Origin: Epiperipatus broadwayi
Taxonomy: Eukaryota; Onychophora; Udeonychophora; Euonychophora; Peripatidae
NCBI GenBank assembly: GCA_028023455.1
Contig: JAQFVV010000508.1
Location: 270,001-334,000 of the forward strand
Direction: 5' to 3'
DNA: 64,000 nt
Below, in pieces: positions 38,201 to 50,654 of the stretch (position 1 is its first letter; the number at the start of each line of letters is the position of its first letter). The notes under the pieces are model-generated. The model saw nothing but the letters and a program-made list of their open reading frames with translations. It did no database searches and was not told the origin of the DNA. Made by a program: the position numbers and the translations under genes.

Positions 38201-39598
38201 TATATACCAGCAATAATACTTAAGTTTATTTAAAACAGATAGATGTCTTGTATATGCAATATAGGTCACAATTGTAAACTATTTGACGCACATTCAAAAG
38301 CAAAATTTAATATTTGCCGAAAATAGCTTTTTTGTGTATGAGTGTTGGTATTATATATATTATTACTGGTATATAAAAATATTCTATATTATATTATATT
38401 ATATCGTTGAATTATTTAAATAAAAATGCAGTTGTTAGTGTTGAATATAAACGAAGTGTCCAAATATAATTCATATATGTATAAATTTGAAAGCAAAATT
38501 ATTTTAAAATGAATTATAAGCTCCTTCTTATCAATTAAGTTTAATCCATGAAAAGGGGGAATTATTTAATTATAACTAAAATTCGTTGTCAAACTTTAAA
38601 ATTAAATTAAACATTGTGGGCCTATTTAAAGAGAAACCGAATTGATGGGTTTAATTTCATCTCAAATGTTTTCCAAAGTAACTGATGACATCTAGTTTGA
38701 TTAATAGAAACACATACTCTACAAAATATTAGTTAACTTTTCATCAAATGTTGCTATATATAAGGCTGCAAGTGTATATAATTTTCATAGAAGGTGACAA
38801 CATATTTATGTAGTATTTAATTAATTATTTTTTATATATTTAAAATGTTTCTTTGAAGCAAGAATAATTGAAACTGTAAGATCTGTCTTATCAAATTTAA
38901 GCATATGTAAAGAAAGCTTTAATTATGTTTTCTTTAGAAATCAATCATTTTCAGACATTGGTGTTAACTCCAGTAAGGCATATTTATTTATTTGCTTCAT
39001 AACAAACATAATTACATCAGCATATTTTGGGGTATTCTTATGGTACTGCTATAGTTTTTGAATTTCGTATTTTTTAAAATGACACTTTGCCAGTTCATTT
39101 TTGGTTAATAGAAAAAATTGGAAATAAAATTGTTAGTTAAAATAATCTGAAAATATATAAATGCCATATCAATATTAATCTGATTTTGAAATTCAAAGGA
39201 GATGACAATGTCATTGATTGGTTGAATTATAATAATAATAACTTTTATTGGTAGATTCTTTATTCCCTCACTTAACTTGTGAGCTTTTTCTTGTTACTTT
39301 GGGTAAAAATTATAATAACCAGGAATTTATTTACATGTTTGTTTATTTTTGAAAAATATATATATTTGTAAAATAATTATTTTATACAACAAAAAGTATA
39401 AATGATTATGAGTAGATTTTAGTTCAAAATATCTATTTTTCATAAAATAAATGAAATAATAATATCTCTAGTAAACTAAAGTTGAGATTGATTCACTGAA
39501 GAAATGATCTCATAAATGCCAGTGCAAAATTATTTTGTACAATTTTAATAGTAGTAAAATTATTAAAATATAATTTCATTGCTTTTTCATATGTCATA
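35298..39598. other. Long AT-rich gap
   Basis: About 4.3 kb with only short (TA)n runs (for example 36,697-36,714) and homopolymers. Small frames at 36,075-36,302 and 36,983-37,234 carry no motif. Nothing else is supported. Confidence 0.5.
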
Positions 39599-39684
39599 GC
39601 ATCAGTCGGGGTGTGAACCCACAACCGTCTGCAACCAACTACTTGCTTGCAAGGCGGTTGTGATGACCTCTCGGCTAATGATGC
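39599..39684 (-). tRNA. tRNA-like sequence (pseudo-tRNA or SINE head)
   Basis: The minus-strand 86-nt segment starts GCATCATTAGCCGAGAGGT and ends in GACTGATGC, so the ends pair (GCATCA with TGATGC) like an acceptor stem. TTAGCCGAGAGG fits an internal A box and GGGTTCACACCCC resembles a T arm / B box. The middle does not fold as a standard tRNA: CTTGCAAGCAAG forms its own hairpin with a 2-nt loop, and CAACCG pairs with CGGTTG. No CCA or TTTT terminator is evident. A tRNA-derived SINE head or a decayed class II tRNA is more likely than a working tRNA. Confidence 0.45.
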
Positions 39685-40876
39685 TTGACATTTCATTGCT
39701 ATTTGAACACTAAACAAAATTTATTTCAATTTTAGAGAAGGAATTCAAATAAAAAATAATTCATACAACATTTTTTTTCAAATAGATGAAAACAACCATC
39801 CTTTATGAAATGAGACATTGTTCTCAATTATGGTTTTGATTTTAATATTTTATTTTTCTATTTTTCAAAACATTAATATTTTAAAATGATCTCTTTTTTG
39901 CAAACTTATATTTGCAATGAATTATGGAAATATTATAAAAAAAACAGTATAGTCTAAAGCTTTCATCATAAAAATAAAATGTTGCTATTATCTTAATTGC
40001 CTTTGAAAAAGAATAAAATGAGTTAGTTAGAGAATAAGTTAAATAAAAACAATGTTTCTTTAATGTAATCCAAATTGGTCTCTTCAGAAGCTTAATAATA
40101 CATAATATTTAGTTGTCATAAATGTATGTTCTGCAAGCATTAGTTAATTTTCTCAAATACAGTATATAAGATTGTAGGTTTTTATAAATTTTCAAAGAAG
40201 GGATAAATATAATATTTAAAAAATAAATAAAACATGCATTAAGTTATGTATTTCAAATCTTATTTTACTTTATTATATTTAATACAAATATTCTAGGAAT
40301 ATTTTGTATTTATTAAAAAAAGAACAGAAACTATTTAAATACAACATTTAACTTAACCAGATTTGATTCAATATTTGCAATATCATGCAGTTTATCTGAT
40401 TTTTGGTATTGGTAAATGGTATATTTTCTCTATGTCATTGTAAAGCCCATTTGTAATCTTAGATTATCAAACATGATTTTATTTTAATGCAGTTATAATT
40501 TGGAAAATAATTAGTTGATAAAAATATCTGAAAATGTTAGCATTATATGGACTTTTTAGACAATAATAATAACAGATTTTTATGATAATATCATAGAGGA
40601 GAAGTTGCTATAAATCCTTAAACTACACATTCTAATTGGAAGAATATTTTATCTTAAACCCAAATAAAAGTAAAAGTACTGAACCAAAAAAAAATGTAAT
40701 TTTCAATAATTTGTTTGCAGATTAATTTTATACAATATTTTCATAAAATACTTATTATAAACTAAAGACTTACATCATTAAAATATTTTATTTGAAAACA
40801 TTTATTTTTTTATTCATTAGGACAACAGCAGAATCTGTTTCTACTATGTAAACTAGAATTGCCTTTTGTCAAATTG

Positions 40877-40878
<2 letters not shown>
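39685..40878. other. AT-rich gap
   Basis: No supported feature. Confidence 0.5.
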
Positions 40879-40919
<41 letters not shown>

Positions 40920-40933
40920 GATGTCTATAAAAT

Positions 40934-40972
<39 letters not shown>

Positions 40973-40990
40973 TATTTTAAGACATCTTTT
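40879..40990. repeat. (TA)n tracts with an inverted repeat
   Basis: (TA)n at 40,880-40,913, then AAAAGATGTCTATAAAATAG (40,917-40,936), a second (TA)n, and the near-complement GTCTATTTTAAGACATCTTTT to 40,990. The second TA run lies inside the hairpin, so single strands could fold over about 74 bases. Confidence 0.85.
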
Positions 40991-42427
40991 GATTCTTTAA
41001 AGATAATGTACTCCAGAATATTTTAATTATAAAGATGGAAATTGCAGCTGTAAGATTGCAACTTTAATTCTTGAATAACCAATTATGCAATAAATAAATA
41101 AGTAAATAAAAATAAATTATTAATTAAATGACTTTATTAAGTTTCCTCCATGGCCATTACCTATTCAGTAAGATATATAAATAAACTTTTACTAAAAAAA
41201 GTATATTATGAATGTCAAATGGTAATTGACCTTAAGCGTGAATCTCACTAGTGCAGTGAGGATTATACTTTCCCTATAACTCTTAATAATCCTACTTATA
41301 TTATCTCTAATGAGGTGCCTGACTTTAGTATCTCACCCTCAGGGTTGGGAGGAAATCTATCAGATAAATGGAGGTATACAGAGAAATCTGTGTATTTGAA
41401 TGTTCTCTTTCCCTTTTTTTATATCTCTTAAACCTGCTCACATATAAGTTTCAATTTTCTGTACTGAATTCCCTATTTTTAAACCTTTATTTCATTTGTT
41501 AATTGCTCAAATTTATTTCTTAACCTTAAAGTTCGAGTTTAAAATTTATGTAATACATACATACCTAATCATATAAGGTGTATTTAACTAGTTTTGCAGT
41601 ATATCTTGGCAAGAAAAGAAATAGCCAAACACAAACAATACATCAATAGGTAATTCCAGTTTTAAGGTAAGTATATAATTTTATTCTTATTTTATTCTTA
41701 TTAATTTATTAAAACTTATTATTCATAAGACACAAAAAAATATAATTCTCATATTAAAATGTAACAAAACAACTACAACATTTTTTTTACTAAATAACAC
41801 AGAAATATTGAGTGGGATAAAAATATACAGTTATATGATACAACTCAAATTACTAATTTAACCATAAATAATCATCCAGATGGAAATGATAGGCAACTCT
41901 AAGTATATATAATATAAAGGAAATCATATTACCTTGTGAACCTGGGGTTTTAATAATGATACATTCACTTGCGTATGTTTAGGTAGTTCTGAGTTCATGA
42001 TCCACAATAAATTGAAGTTTTTTTTTATTATTGAAGAACGATATCTGCTATTGGTGAAGTCAAGAACTAGTCTCCATTTTGTAATATTATTTGGAAGCAA
42101 ATCAGAAAAAAATAATGGTAGCAATTAGTAAATATTTCAATAGAAACTTGCTTGTCATATTGGATTCAATCCTTTTTTTAACTCTATATTATTTAGTGTA
42201 GCAACTCAGTGACATTTCTCCTACTGACAGGTGGTATATAGAATCAGCTCTGTACTTGTAGCAGTTGGTGATTGCCCTTCAAGTATCTGATGCTACCCCA
42301 ACATTACAAATGTCGATATTTCATAAGTTGATTCAAAATACATTTGTTTCACAAGTGAGTTAATTCATATAACCACAATATCCTTTATTACCATGAAAGC
42401 ATAACCATCCAAATTAATATATATATA
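40991..42427. other. AT-rich gap
   Basis: A less AT-rich patch at 41,222-41,400 (CTCACTAGTGCAGTGAGG is a short hairpin) cannot be assigned. The patch at 42,200-42,310 may be PLE or flanking sequence. No gene supported. Confidence 0.4.
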
Positions 42428-42479
42428 ATACATCTTTTGCAGGTTCATCCGTGTTAAAAACTTTTAATATTAATATACT

Positions 42480-42513
42480 GACGTTTCGACTTGGTCACAC
42501 AAGACATCCACAG
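42480..42513 (-). ncRNA. Hammerhead-shaped terminal motif of PLE family Z (left)
   Basis: In sense: ACT, CTGTGGAT, a stem-loop GTCTTG-TGTGAC-CAAGTC, GAA, ACGT, C, AGT. The order (single-stranded core, stem II, GAA, minimal stem III, C, stem I strand) is that of a type I hammerhead. The core is CTGTGGAT, 8 nt, where CTGANGA, 7 nt, is required, so activity is doubtful. The right copy equivalent is at 44,106-44,142. Confidence 0.35.
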
Positions 42514-42559
42514 AGTTATAAAAGGTAGAAAGACGGTTGTAGAGGCGCTACAATCACTG

Positions 42560-43528
42560 ATTTGAATAAAATTTTAAAATTCCACCAATAGCAAAAAATG
42601 TTAAATTTAAGAATGTTTTTTAAAAAAATCTTTCCAAATAGGAGGAAGTTTGCATGTATCATTTCGCTTATTGATACAATCTGGCCTTTTAAGTATCTCA
42701 ATGGCTTCTCTAATTTTGCATTGGTAGAGATTATCACATCTGGATATGATCCTGGTACTAGAAAAATCAATTTTATGACCTGAATCTATAGTATGGAGTG
42801 AGAGTGCTGATGATGATGAGTGTTATTTAACTGCATTAGCATGCTTATCTCTCCTAACACTGATGCGACAATTACTCATACCTATGTAAGAAGCTTTACA
42901 ATTTTTACATGAGATTTGATAGCTGCCATGAGATTCAAGAGGGATTGAATCCTTAGGCTTGGTTATTATATTGCTGATCTTTTGATGAGCAGAAAATGCT
43001 GTATCTATATTATAGCATTTTAATATACATCCGATACTGTTTGTAGTTCCTTTTACATATGGAACACAAATCCTAATAGCTGATTTATCATCTTTTTGTT
43101 TCCTATTTTGTCTATTTTGGGCTTGAAATAAGGCTTTTTTTATAAATTTCTAATTATAACTATTTGCTAATAAAACACTATTAATATGATTTATTTCTTC
43201 TTTCAGATGTGTATCATCTGAAAGGTTAATTGCTCTATTTAAAAGAGTTTTGGCTACAGAAACTATCTGAGTTGGGTGATGATGAGAATGGAAATGCAAA
43301 TATGTGTCTGTGTGTGTATCCTTTCTGTAAATAGAAAAAAGTTAAACTATTTGGTGTTCTAGTGACTAGAACATCAAGAAAAGGGGGTTTTCCATCAGAG
43401 TCTGTCTCCATTGTAAATTTAATATGAGGATGCATATTATTTAAATGTAAGAAAAAATCATCTAATTTATTTTTTCCATGTTGCCATATGACAAAAGTGT
43501 CATCTATGTATCTGAGCCAAATGAGAGG
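42560..43528 (-). pseudogene. PLE reverse transcriptase end, connector and GIY-YIG domain (left copy)
   Basis: On the minus strand: LIWLRYIDDTFVIW with the YIDD at 43,499-43,510 (RT motif C, intact), then MHPHIKFTMETDSDGKPPF and LDVLVTR, the PLE-specific stretch after YxDD. A frameshift near 43,300 is followed by HFHSHHHPTQIVSVAKTLLNRA, typical of the PLE thumb (written here as its start HFHSHHH and end LLNRA). A TAG lies near 43,150. The GIY-YIG region at 42,945-42,780 reads SYQISCKNC and SYIGMSN, so the first G and V of GVY are altered. A stop interrupts the domain after HANAVK. It is dead. Confidence 0.8.
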
Positions 43529-43529
43529 T

Positions 43530-43988
43530 TTTAAAGATGATGATTCTAAAGCACGAGTTTCATATGTAAAAGGAACTACAGACAGTATCGGACGTATATT
43601 AAAATGCTATAATATAGATACAGCATTTTCTGCTCATCAAAAGATCAGAAATATAATAACCAAGCTTAAGGATTCAATCCCTCTTGAATCTCATGGTGTC
43701 TATCAAATCTCATGTAAAAATTGTAAAGCTTCTTACATAGGTATGAGTAATCGTCGCATCAGTGTTAGGAGAGATGAGCATGCTAATGCAGTTAAACAAC
43801 ACTCATCATCATCAGCACTCTCACTCCATACTATAGATTCAGGTCATAAAATTGATTTTTTTAGTACCAGGATCATATACAGATGTGATAATCTGTACCA
43901 ATGCAAAATTAGAGAAGCCATTGAGATGCTTAAAAGGCCAGATTGTATCAATAAGCGAGATGATACATGCAAACCTCCTCCTATTTGA
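43530..43988 (+). pseudogene. PLE GIY-YIG endonuclease domain (right copy, open frame)
   Basis: This frame is open from the junction to the stop at 43,988 and holds a complete GIY-YIG domain. In a 166-residue reading from ATG 43,488: GVY 70-72, C76 and C79 (the PLE zinc-binding pair), YIG 83-85, RR 94-95 with EH 97-98, Glu in REAIEM (142-145) and Asn in DCINKR (155). The first 14 residues are antisense to the left copy's RT, so the real PLE part starts at about 43,530. The nuclease would nick target DNA for RT priming. Without an RT domain it is a 5'-truncated remnant, though this domain has no visible disabling change. Confidence 0.8.
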
Positions 43989-44105
43989 AAATATTTTTTT
44001 AAAAAACATTCCTAAATTTAACATTTTTTGCTATTGGTGGAATTTTAACATTTTATTCAAATCAGTGATTGTAGTGCCTCTACAACCATCTTTCTACCTT
44101 TTATA

Positions 44106-44142
44106 ACTCTGTGGATGGCTTGTGTGACCAAGTCGAAATGTC
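44106..44142 (+). ncRNA. Hammerhead-shaped terminal motif of PLE family Z (right)
   Basis: Same motif as at 42,480-42,513 on the opposite strand: CTCTGTGGAT, then GGCTTG-TGTGAC-CAAGTC (6-bp stem with one G-U), then GAAATGTC. Here stem III is ATGT rather than ACGT. The CTGTGGAT core is unchanged, so it is a family trait rather than random decay. Confidence 0.35.
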
Positions 44143-44229
44143 AGTATATTAATATTAAAAGTTTTTAACATGGATGAACCCGCAAAATATGTATTTTATA
44201 TATTTAACCCATGCAAATCTTCATTTTAA

Positions 44230-44252
44230 CATATATATATATATATATATAT
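44230..44252. repeat. (TA)n tract after PLE Z
   Basis: Alternating AT directly after the PLE terminal sequence CTTCATTTTAAC, as at 62,051 and 62,813. Confidence 0.9.
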
Positions 44253-47200
44253 TGTGCCCTTTTGTATGGGTCACCATTTAAGTTTTGTGCTAATTTAGTA
44301 GAAAATTTTAAATTTAAGAAGTATTTAAAAAATGTGATGTTGACTTTGCTTGTGGTAATGTTACCATAAGTTTAATTAAAGCAATCTATGTGTATTTGAT
44401 ATGTGAATTGTGTTGATATTGAGAAAGTATTTAAAATGATGATGATTATGATGTAATACTGCATTAATATGTTTAATAACAAATGTTTAAAGCTAAAGTA
44501 TTTAAAAGACAAGTTAAAATTAGACAAAGATATTTTTAATTTAAAATATATGCTAAAAGTGAATAAAAATATTTTAAATTATAAGTACTTAAATTGAGAT
44601 TAATATTTGATTTTAATCATATCAAATAATTATTTTAAAATCTGATATAATATCTTATTTATTTTAAAAATAAATATTTATTTTAAAAAAGCAATTGTTA
44701 AGTTTATTTTTAGACAAGCGTTCTTGTGTTATAAAGAACAGATGTTATACACACATGCGTGGAAGTTGTCTAATAAAGTTGCATAATTATTTTAAAAAAT
44801 CATGTTGTAAAATTTATAAATAATATGTGAGTTATCACGAGATAAAAATAAAGATATTAATGTAAAATATTAGATCTGATTTTTAAAAATATTACTTTAA
44901 AAATATAACGTATTTAAAAAGATTTAGTTTATTTTAAATGATCTTATAAAAGTTAAGATTTAAATCAAGTGAGAAAGAATATTTTAAAAAAATGTTTGAT
45001 AGATTTGAATAAACGATAAATATTGTTTTAAAAGAATTTGATAAAATATTAAATATTAAATAAGTCATTATTTTATTTTTAATAGTGTGTTAATAAATAT
45101 GTAAATAAGCAAAATTTGATTGTTTAAACGTACCAATCAGATGTGGAGTTTCTGGCAGTATATAAGCTGGATTCAATTGTTGAAGGGGGCTCTCTGTAAT
45201 TAATTTTCTAAGTTAATCGTGCTATTGAGAAAATAGCCAAATAAATTTATAAACGCTCTTAAAATCAATTTTAAAATCATAAGAGTGTTATTGTATATAA
45301 TTTTATAAAAGTTTAAATAATGAATATGCAGTAGATATTTTAATATTCCCTATTAGTCTTCTCAATATCGAAACTCAGTTTACGTACAAATAATCAATGG
45401 AAACATCACGTATCGGAGAAATATATCAGAAACTTTATGCTAGAAAAGTAACAGACGCTGGATTAGTACAGAAAACTATAAGATGGAGAAAAGTAGTATT
45501 TTGGACTATAAATAGTTTTAAAATTAAATTACTATTGTCTGTTATTAATAGATATTTTAAAGAAATAAAAATACTTCTGTAAAAAAAGTATTTTTGACAA
45601 ATTATAGAATTAAAGAATATCTTAAGTAAAGATATAAGAAACAGTAGTAAGTTTTATAAATACTTGCCTTGTTAAGTCTTTGTGCTTAAAAGATTAAATA
45701 TTGACGATTTGAAAAGGCAAATAGATTATAAAGATGATTATTCAAAATCGTAATATAATAAGAGTATTATATTGTAGTAATCTAAAATGCTGGACGTTAT
45801 AGATGGAGAAATTAATTCTTACCTGAATATATTAATTATAAATGCGCAAGTAATACATGGATATCCAAATCAAGTCAAACTAAGTCAAGCAAGCCAAGTT
45901 GATTAAAATAATTCAATTTAAATAATTTATAAACTATAAATTAATTTAGAAATAATAACTTTTAAACAATAATCTATGAAGAACTGGATTCAGAACTTAT
46001 AAACTATTTTTTAATTTTATTTGTTTTCTTGTGGAACTTATTATTTTTAAAAATAAACGTTATCATTTTATTATAAACTTTCAAGAAACACGTGATACAA
46101 CGGAACAGGAAATAGTGTTTTATTGACTTTATACGCAGGATATTTGTTAGAATTTTATGGTAGAACAATAGTCGACGCTGGAATATGTAATATGATTTTT
46201 TTTATTTTATTTATTTAACATAAAATTTAAAATATTATTAAACTATTAAAAAGTAGGTTAGGTACATTTATTAAATAGTAACTTAAAAATAATATAACAA
46301 TTAATTACATAAATTTATTTTTATAATTAATATAACACGGAATATTCTAATGAATGTTTATGAGTGAATATGTGAATGATTTTTATTTTATGAAGCTGCA
46401 AATTCCGAAGAATACTGGATAGCAGAATGGACATTATTATTATTATGGTAAAAATATTATATAATGATTTTTAATGAATTTAATATGTTTTCTTTAGATC
46501 AACTGAATATTATGTTGTTACGGGATGAATGTATAGGTATTTAAGAAAACACATACATTATATTAACAACGAATTTTATTAAAATATGCATAATTTTTAA
46601 TTTATAATATAAACATGATACAACATTACGTAAAAGCTTAGAAATAATTATATGATTCTTTCGTAAATAATTTTGATATTTTTATTTATGCTTAGTATTA
46701 AAATGATGTTTATTATTTATCTTAATAATTATTTTATTTTTGCAAGTCAGAAAAGGATTTTAAAAGTCTATTTTATTTTCTGTTTATTAGATAAGTTAAG
46801 TTACGTTTTAGGTAGAGGCTTATATTTAGATTGAAAAGTTTACTAAGTATAGACAATATAGTATGAGTAATTTGGATAATGAATATTTTATTTGAAGTTG
46901 ATATTTGTTTTTTCCGGAAAATGTATTAAATAAGTTTAGAATATGTTTTATAGATAGAAATTTATTAGAAAGGTTAGTAAAGCACATAGGGTAAAATAAT
47001 GATTTTACACAGAAAGGAATCATAAAATTTATCTAATGTAATGTTTTATGAATTTAAAATTGATAAATGATTTAAATATTAAGGTTTGAATAATACAGAT
47101 ATAGAATGCATATTTTATAAAACATATAACAGGAATTACATTATGTGGAATATAATTATAGCCAATCATTTGTTTTACATTATAAAGAGATATTGATTTT

Positions 47201-48496
47201 ATATAAAGATATTAAGCAATGCTAGTAATAAAGTGAATACATGATAATACATTATAAATGGTAATACTTAATTAATGTAGCTATTTAATTAGTAGAGCTA
47301 CATTATGTACACATGTTACAGATAGTTTTGACATATATTATTATTTGTAATAATTAAAGTACACGACTATTTATTTAAAATCTAAGTTTTTTTTTTGAAA
47401 ATACACTGTAATATTATTAATATTGTTTTTTTTTTAAAGAATGTATAATTGCTTATTAAGTACATGATTTAATAACAGTGTAAACAGATTGTATTATTAT
47501 TTTCTTACTTAATTCAGTTTATATTTGTTTTCTTAAATTCTAAAACTGTAAATAGTGTAAATAAATTTTATTTGAAGTTATTGTAAATAAATTTGTTAAT
47601 TTGTTTTAAAAGTGTGTCGAGTTTCATTATTTTTCACCACAGCATTTGACATCAGATGATTTGAAATAAACATAATATTTGCACAAAATTGAATTTGTTA
47701 TTATTATTTAGAATTGAATACCATATTTGCTTAACATTATTTTATAAGAATTGATTGACATGAACATAAATATTACAATGGTCATAAGATGATTATAATG
47801 CACATTATAAGAATACAATATTGTTTATTGCCACAGATTATTAAGTATAAGATTTTGATCTATTCCAAAATTAAGATACCATATGAAATAAAAGATATAC
47901 ATATAATTATTTATTCATTTAATAATTGATTATATAATAAAAATAGATGAGATTAAATTACACTCTAAGATTAGTATTATTTATTATTATTATTAAAATA
48001 AGTTAGGTGTATTTAAGTTTGATATAAAATCCCACATCATACTTATTTACATGAGTTATTATTATTATTTTAAAACAACTTAGAAGAACCTGAGATTATT
48101 TAATTATGTTTTAAGTTAAAAGTTAGGAATTATTTTAGTATTGTTAAAGATAATTTATTTCATTTAAAAGTCATAAGAATGCTATAGATGTAGTGGTAAG
48201 ATGATAAGGTAGTGGTAGTATTCTTATGCCATTGAGACAGTATCTTGGGAGATATTGACTCAGTGTAAATCTGCTTATTACTTTGTAACTTTACTTCACA
48301 GTCTCATAATTTTATAAATACTTATTTAATTAGTATAATTTAGAACTATATTGATTTTGATGATTGATAATAAATTTAATTAAGATATGATAATATAAAA
48401 GTATATTAAAGATAGATATGCAAATTTCAATTAAGCATAATAATGTAACTGAGCTAGTTGTATTTTAAACTATTTTATATATCCAGAAGTAAGGGT

Positions 48497-48499
<3 letters not shown>
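44253..48499. other. Long AT-rich gap; LTR-like features not proven
   Basis: About 4.2 kb. A TATATAAG sequence at 45,163 with an upstream CCAAT at 45,132 could be a core promoter. Related words recur at 45,430 (TTTATGCTAGAAAAG...GACGCTGG) and 46,155 (TTTATGGTAGAACAA...GACGCTGG). A short hairpin of AGCTACATTA and its complement lies at 47,273-47,305. The stretch 44,253-47,641 starts TGTG and ends CACA but has no target duplication or second copy in view. Confidence 0.3.

Positions 48500-48553
<54 letters not shown>
48500..48553. repeat. (TA)n tract, about 54 bp
   Basis: Pure AT dinucleotide repeat. Confidence 0.95.
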
Positions 48554-48556
<3 letters not shown>

Positions 48557-49595
48557 TTTTTTCAAAATGTCTCCTGTTCTCTTCAGCTCTAATGTTCTAA
48601 TTCAATTAATTTCTCTTTTTTCCTCAAAAAAAGTTTATCAGCATTTCAATCTCTCATTTTCTAGAATGCTTTTCACATTTTTTTCTATTATATTTGGTTT
48701 TTTGTCTACCATACATTCACTTGGAGTTTTCTCAAAATTTTAAGTGGCTGAATACAGTATCAAATAGCAAAGAATTGCCTGGAGGTATATACAGCAAAGT
48801 CTTTTAATTGCCCTCAATAAATATGATTAAAATGTATATTTGAAACAAGTTAATCCAGATCCTGGCTCTGATCAAGGCCAAAATTATTTAAAAAGGCAGG
48901 TGGAACTGATGGAGCAGGATCACTTTAGATTGTATGGTATATCAAATATATTAATAAAAATAAGTGCATCACGAAGGTGTGCTCATAAAACTTATTACGA
49001 AGTAAACTGTTCTTTGTACCATACTGCTTGCTATAATAATAAAGAAAACTTCTTTAGTCTGGAGGATTGATGTGCTACTTCAAGGACAAGACTTTTTTGG
49101 TCTCTTTCAAATATCAAATACAAAATGGCTTGGCTGTCTGAAATAACTGGCATGGTTTGACATTAAATCAACCACAATGCAGACATATACATATGTAGAT
49201 AATATAGCAAGAAGCTATGCATTATTTGCAAATGAGCATCACATTCCCTCTGTAAATCTAATATAATCATTTTAAATCATTAAATACGCAAAATAGAGGT
49301 CTAGCATAGCACATATTTATTATACTGTAGGAAAATACTTAGAATCTGGTTTAAGAGTCATCTGTATCGTTTAAGACATATAATTACAAATTTACAGTAT
49401 ATTTCAGGAGTTATTACGGATCCAAATATTTATTGCACATATACTGCAGAAAATCGCTCTTGCTTAAAAGCAAATAAACACTATTTATAATTATGTATTA
49501 GGCTATATTATAGATAGCAATATTATCACTGGTGCAGAGTATTAAGTACAGAAGAAAATTTGTCTGTTTCTTTAGAACAAATGAGCACACTGAAA

Positions 49596-49598
<3 letters not shown>
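48554..49598. other. Gap with an unidentified short frame
   Basis: A plus-strand frame at 48,840-49,070 (76 codons, Cys-rich end RRCAHKTYYEVNCSLYHTAC) is slightly less AT-biased than its surroundings and could be a coding fossil. No family is recognised and no splice context supports a host exon. Confidence 0.25.

Positions 49599-49660
<62 letters not shown>
49599..49660. repeat. (TA)n tract, about 62 bp
   Basis: Pure AT dinucleotide repeat. Confidence 0.95.
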
Positions 49661-49661
<1 letters not shown>

Positions 49662-50373
49662 CTTAAGCATAAATCAAGTATAACTATGATAAAGAATGCC
49701 ATAAATAATGTCTAAATAATAAATAAAAAGTCAATACACTTATCAATAACATTTTAGGGTTTAACATTACATACTAAAATAAATATATGCATATGTGTAT
49801 GATTATAATAATGATAATGATGATCAAGCAAGATTTGATAAAGTGGCCAATATAAATAAATATACATAACAGTTTTACATTTACATAGCAGACTTATACA
49901 GGAAACAAAATGAGCACTAGCTTGATAGTTACTTTAAAGAATGAATGATATTTTAGCATGCTCTACTGTAATTCTCGAGAGGGGTTCTAGTAAAAGTTCA
50001 GGTATGAGTAGCTACTCTGAACACAATTCCTATTCTTCATGGATGGATGCGAATCTGGTTTTTCTTGCTTTCTGATACCATTCAGTAGATGCAGCTTCAC
50101 CATTTTAATGTGGCTTATTGGATATAATTTGCTTATGGCTGGTGTGGCTTACTGGGAACAGCTTCATTATAGCTGGGGTGGCTTCTGAATATGGCCCCAT
50201 TAATATCTATGTAGCTGGTTTATATTTATAGGGTGACTGTTGCTGGTTCTTGGGTGTAAGATGATGACTGTTGTTACTATTTGTGGAAGCTCTTGTGGAA
50301 GATAAATGGCAACTCTATCTTCCACTATCCGACGTTTCTCCTCTTAGCAACAATAAAAACCTTTTAATAATAT
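49661..50373. other. Gap with a degenerate short repeat
   Basis: Less AT-rich between about 49,960 and 50,340. Three loosely similar stretches beginning TGTGGCTTAT, TGTGGCTTAC and GGTGGCTTCT and ending in GGCTGG, AGCTGG and AGCTGG lie at 50,109-50,217. No gene or named repeat is recognised. Confidence 0.35.
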
Positions 50374-50413
<40 letters not shown>

Positions 50414-50425
50414 GATATAGATATA
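50374..50425. repeat. (CT)n(AT)n microsatellite
   Basis: CT units to about 50,396, AT units to about 50,412, then GATATA units. Confidence 0.95.
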
Positions 50426-50654
50426 GTTATCTTTTTAATAATAAAAACTGCAAGTTTTTATATCTATATGCAGTGTACACCCCTATTTCTTATCCTGTGC
50501 TTACTACATCACTTGTTTACTACTTCGATCCTTGTGCTCTCAATTATTTTTACCATCTCTAAACAAATTCTGCCAGGGTCCCTCCAAATAGTCAAGGTAG
50601 GATTTATGACTGACTGATATCTAAATTGACTTTTACCTATATGACTAATTAAAG

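Larger units (their letters stand above)
42428..44230. mobile_element. Penelope-like element (PLE) as an inverted pair (family Z)
   Basis: A minus-strand PLE copy (reverse transcriptase end, connector, GIY-YIG, 3' terminal motif) occupies 43,528-42,428. From 43,529 a plus-strand copy of the same connector, GIY-YIG and terminal motif runs to 44,230. Arms are 42,428 to about 43,106 and 43,529 to about 44,190, with the RT end of the left copy as spacer. Both copies end in the same motif (GTTTTTAACACGGATGAACC in the left copy), which recurs alone at 61.9 and 62.7 kb. PLEs are known for inverted and tandem partial copies. Flanking DNA is (TA)n-rich on both sides. Confidence 0.85.

Noticed and set aside
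41222-41400. Small nuclear RNA-like or other RNA gene in a less AT-rich patch
   Set aside because: The short hairpin CTCACTAGTGCAGTGAGG is not enough, and no known snRNA landmark could be matched.
43488-43529. ATG at 43,488 as the start of a complete PLE protein
   Set aside because: The first 14 codons are antisense to the left PLE copy's RT motif, so this ATG lies across the inversion junction and is not a native start.
44253-47641. A long LTR starting TGTG and ending CACA
   Set aside because: No second copy, target duplication, primer-binding site or pol region is visible, and TG...CA ends alone are weak.
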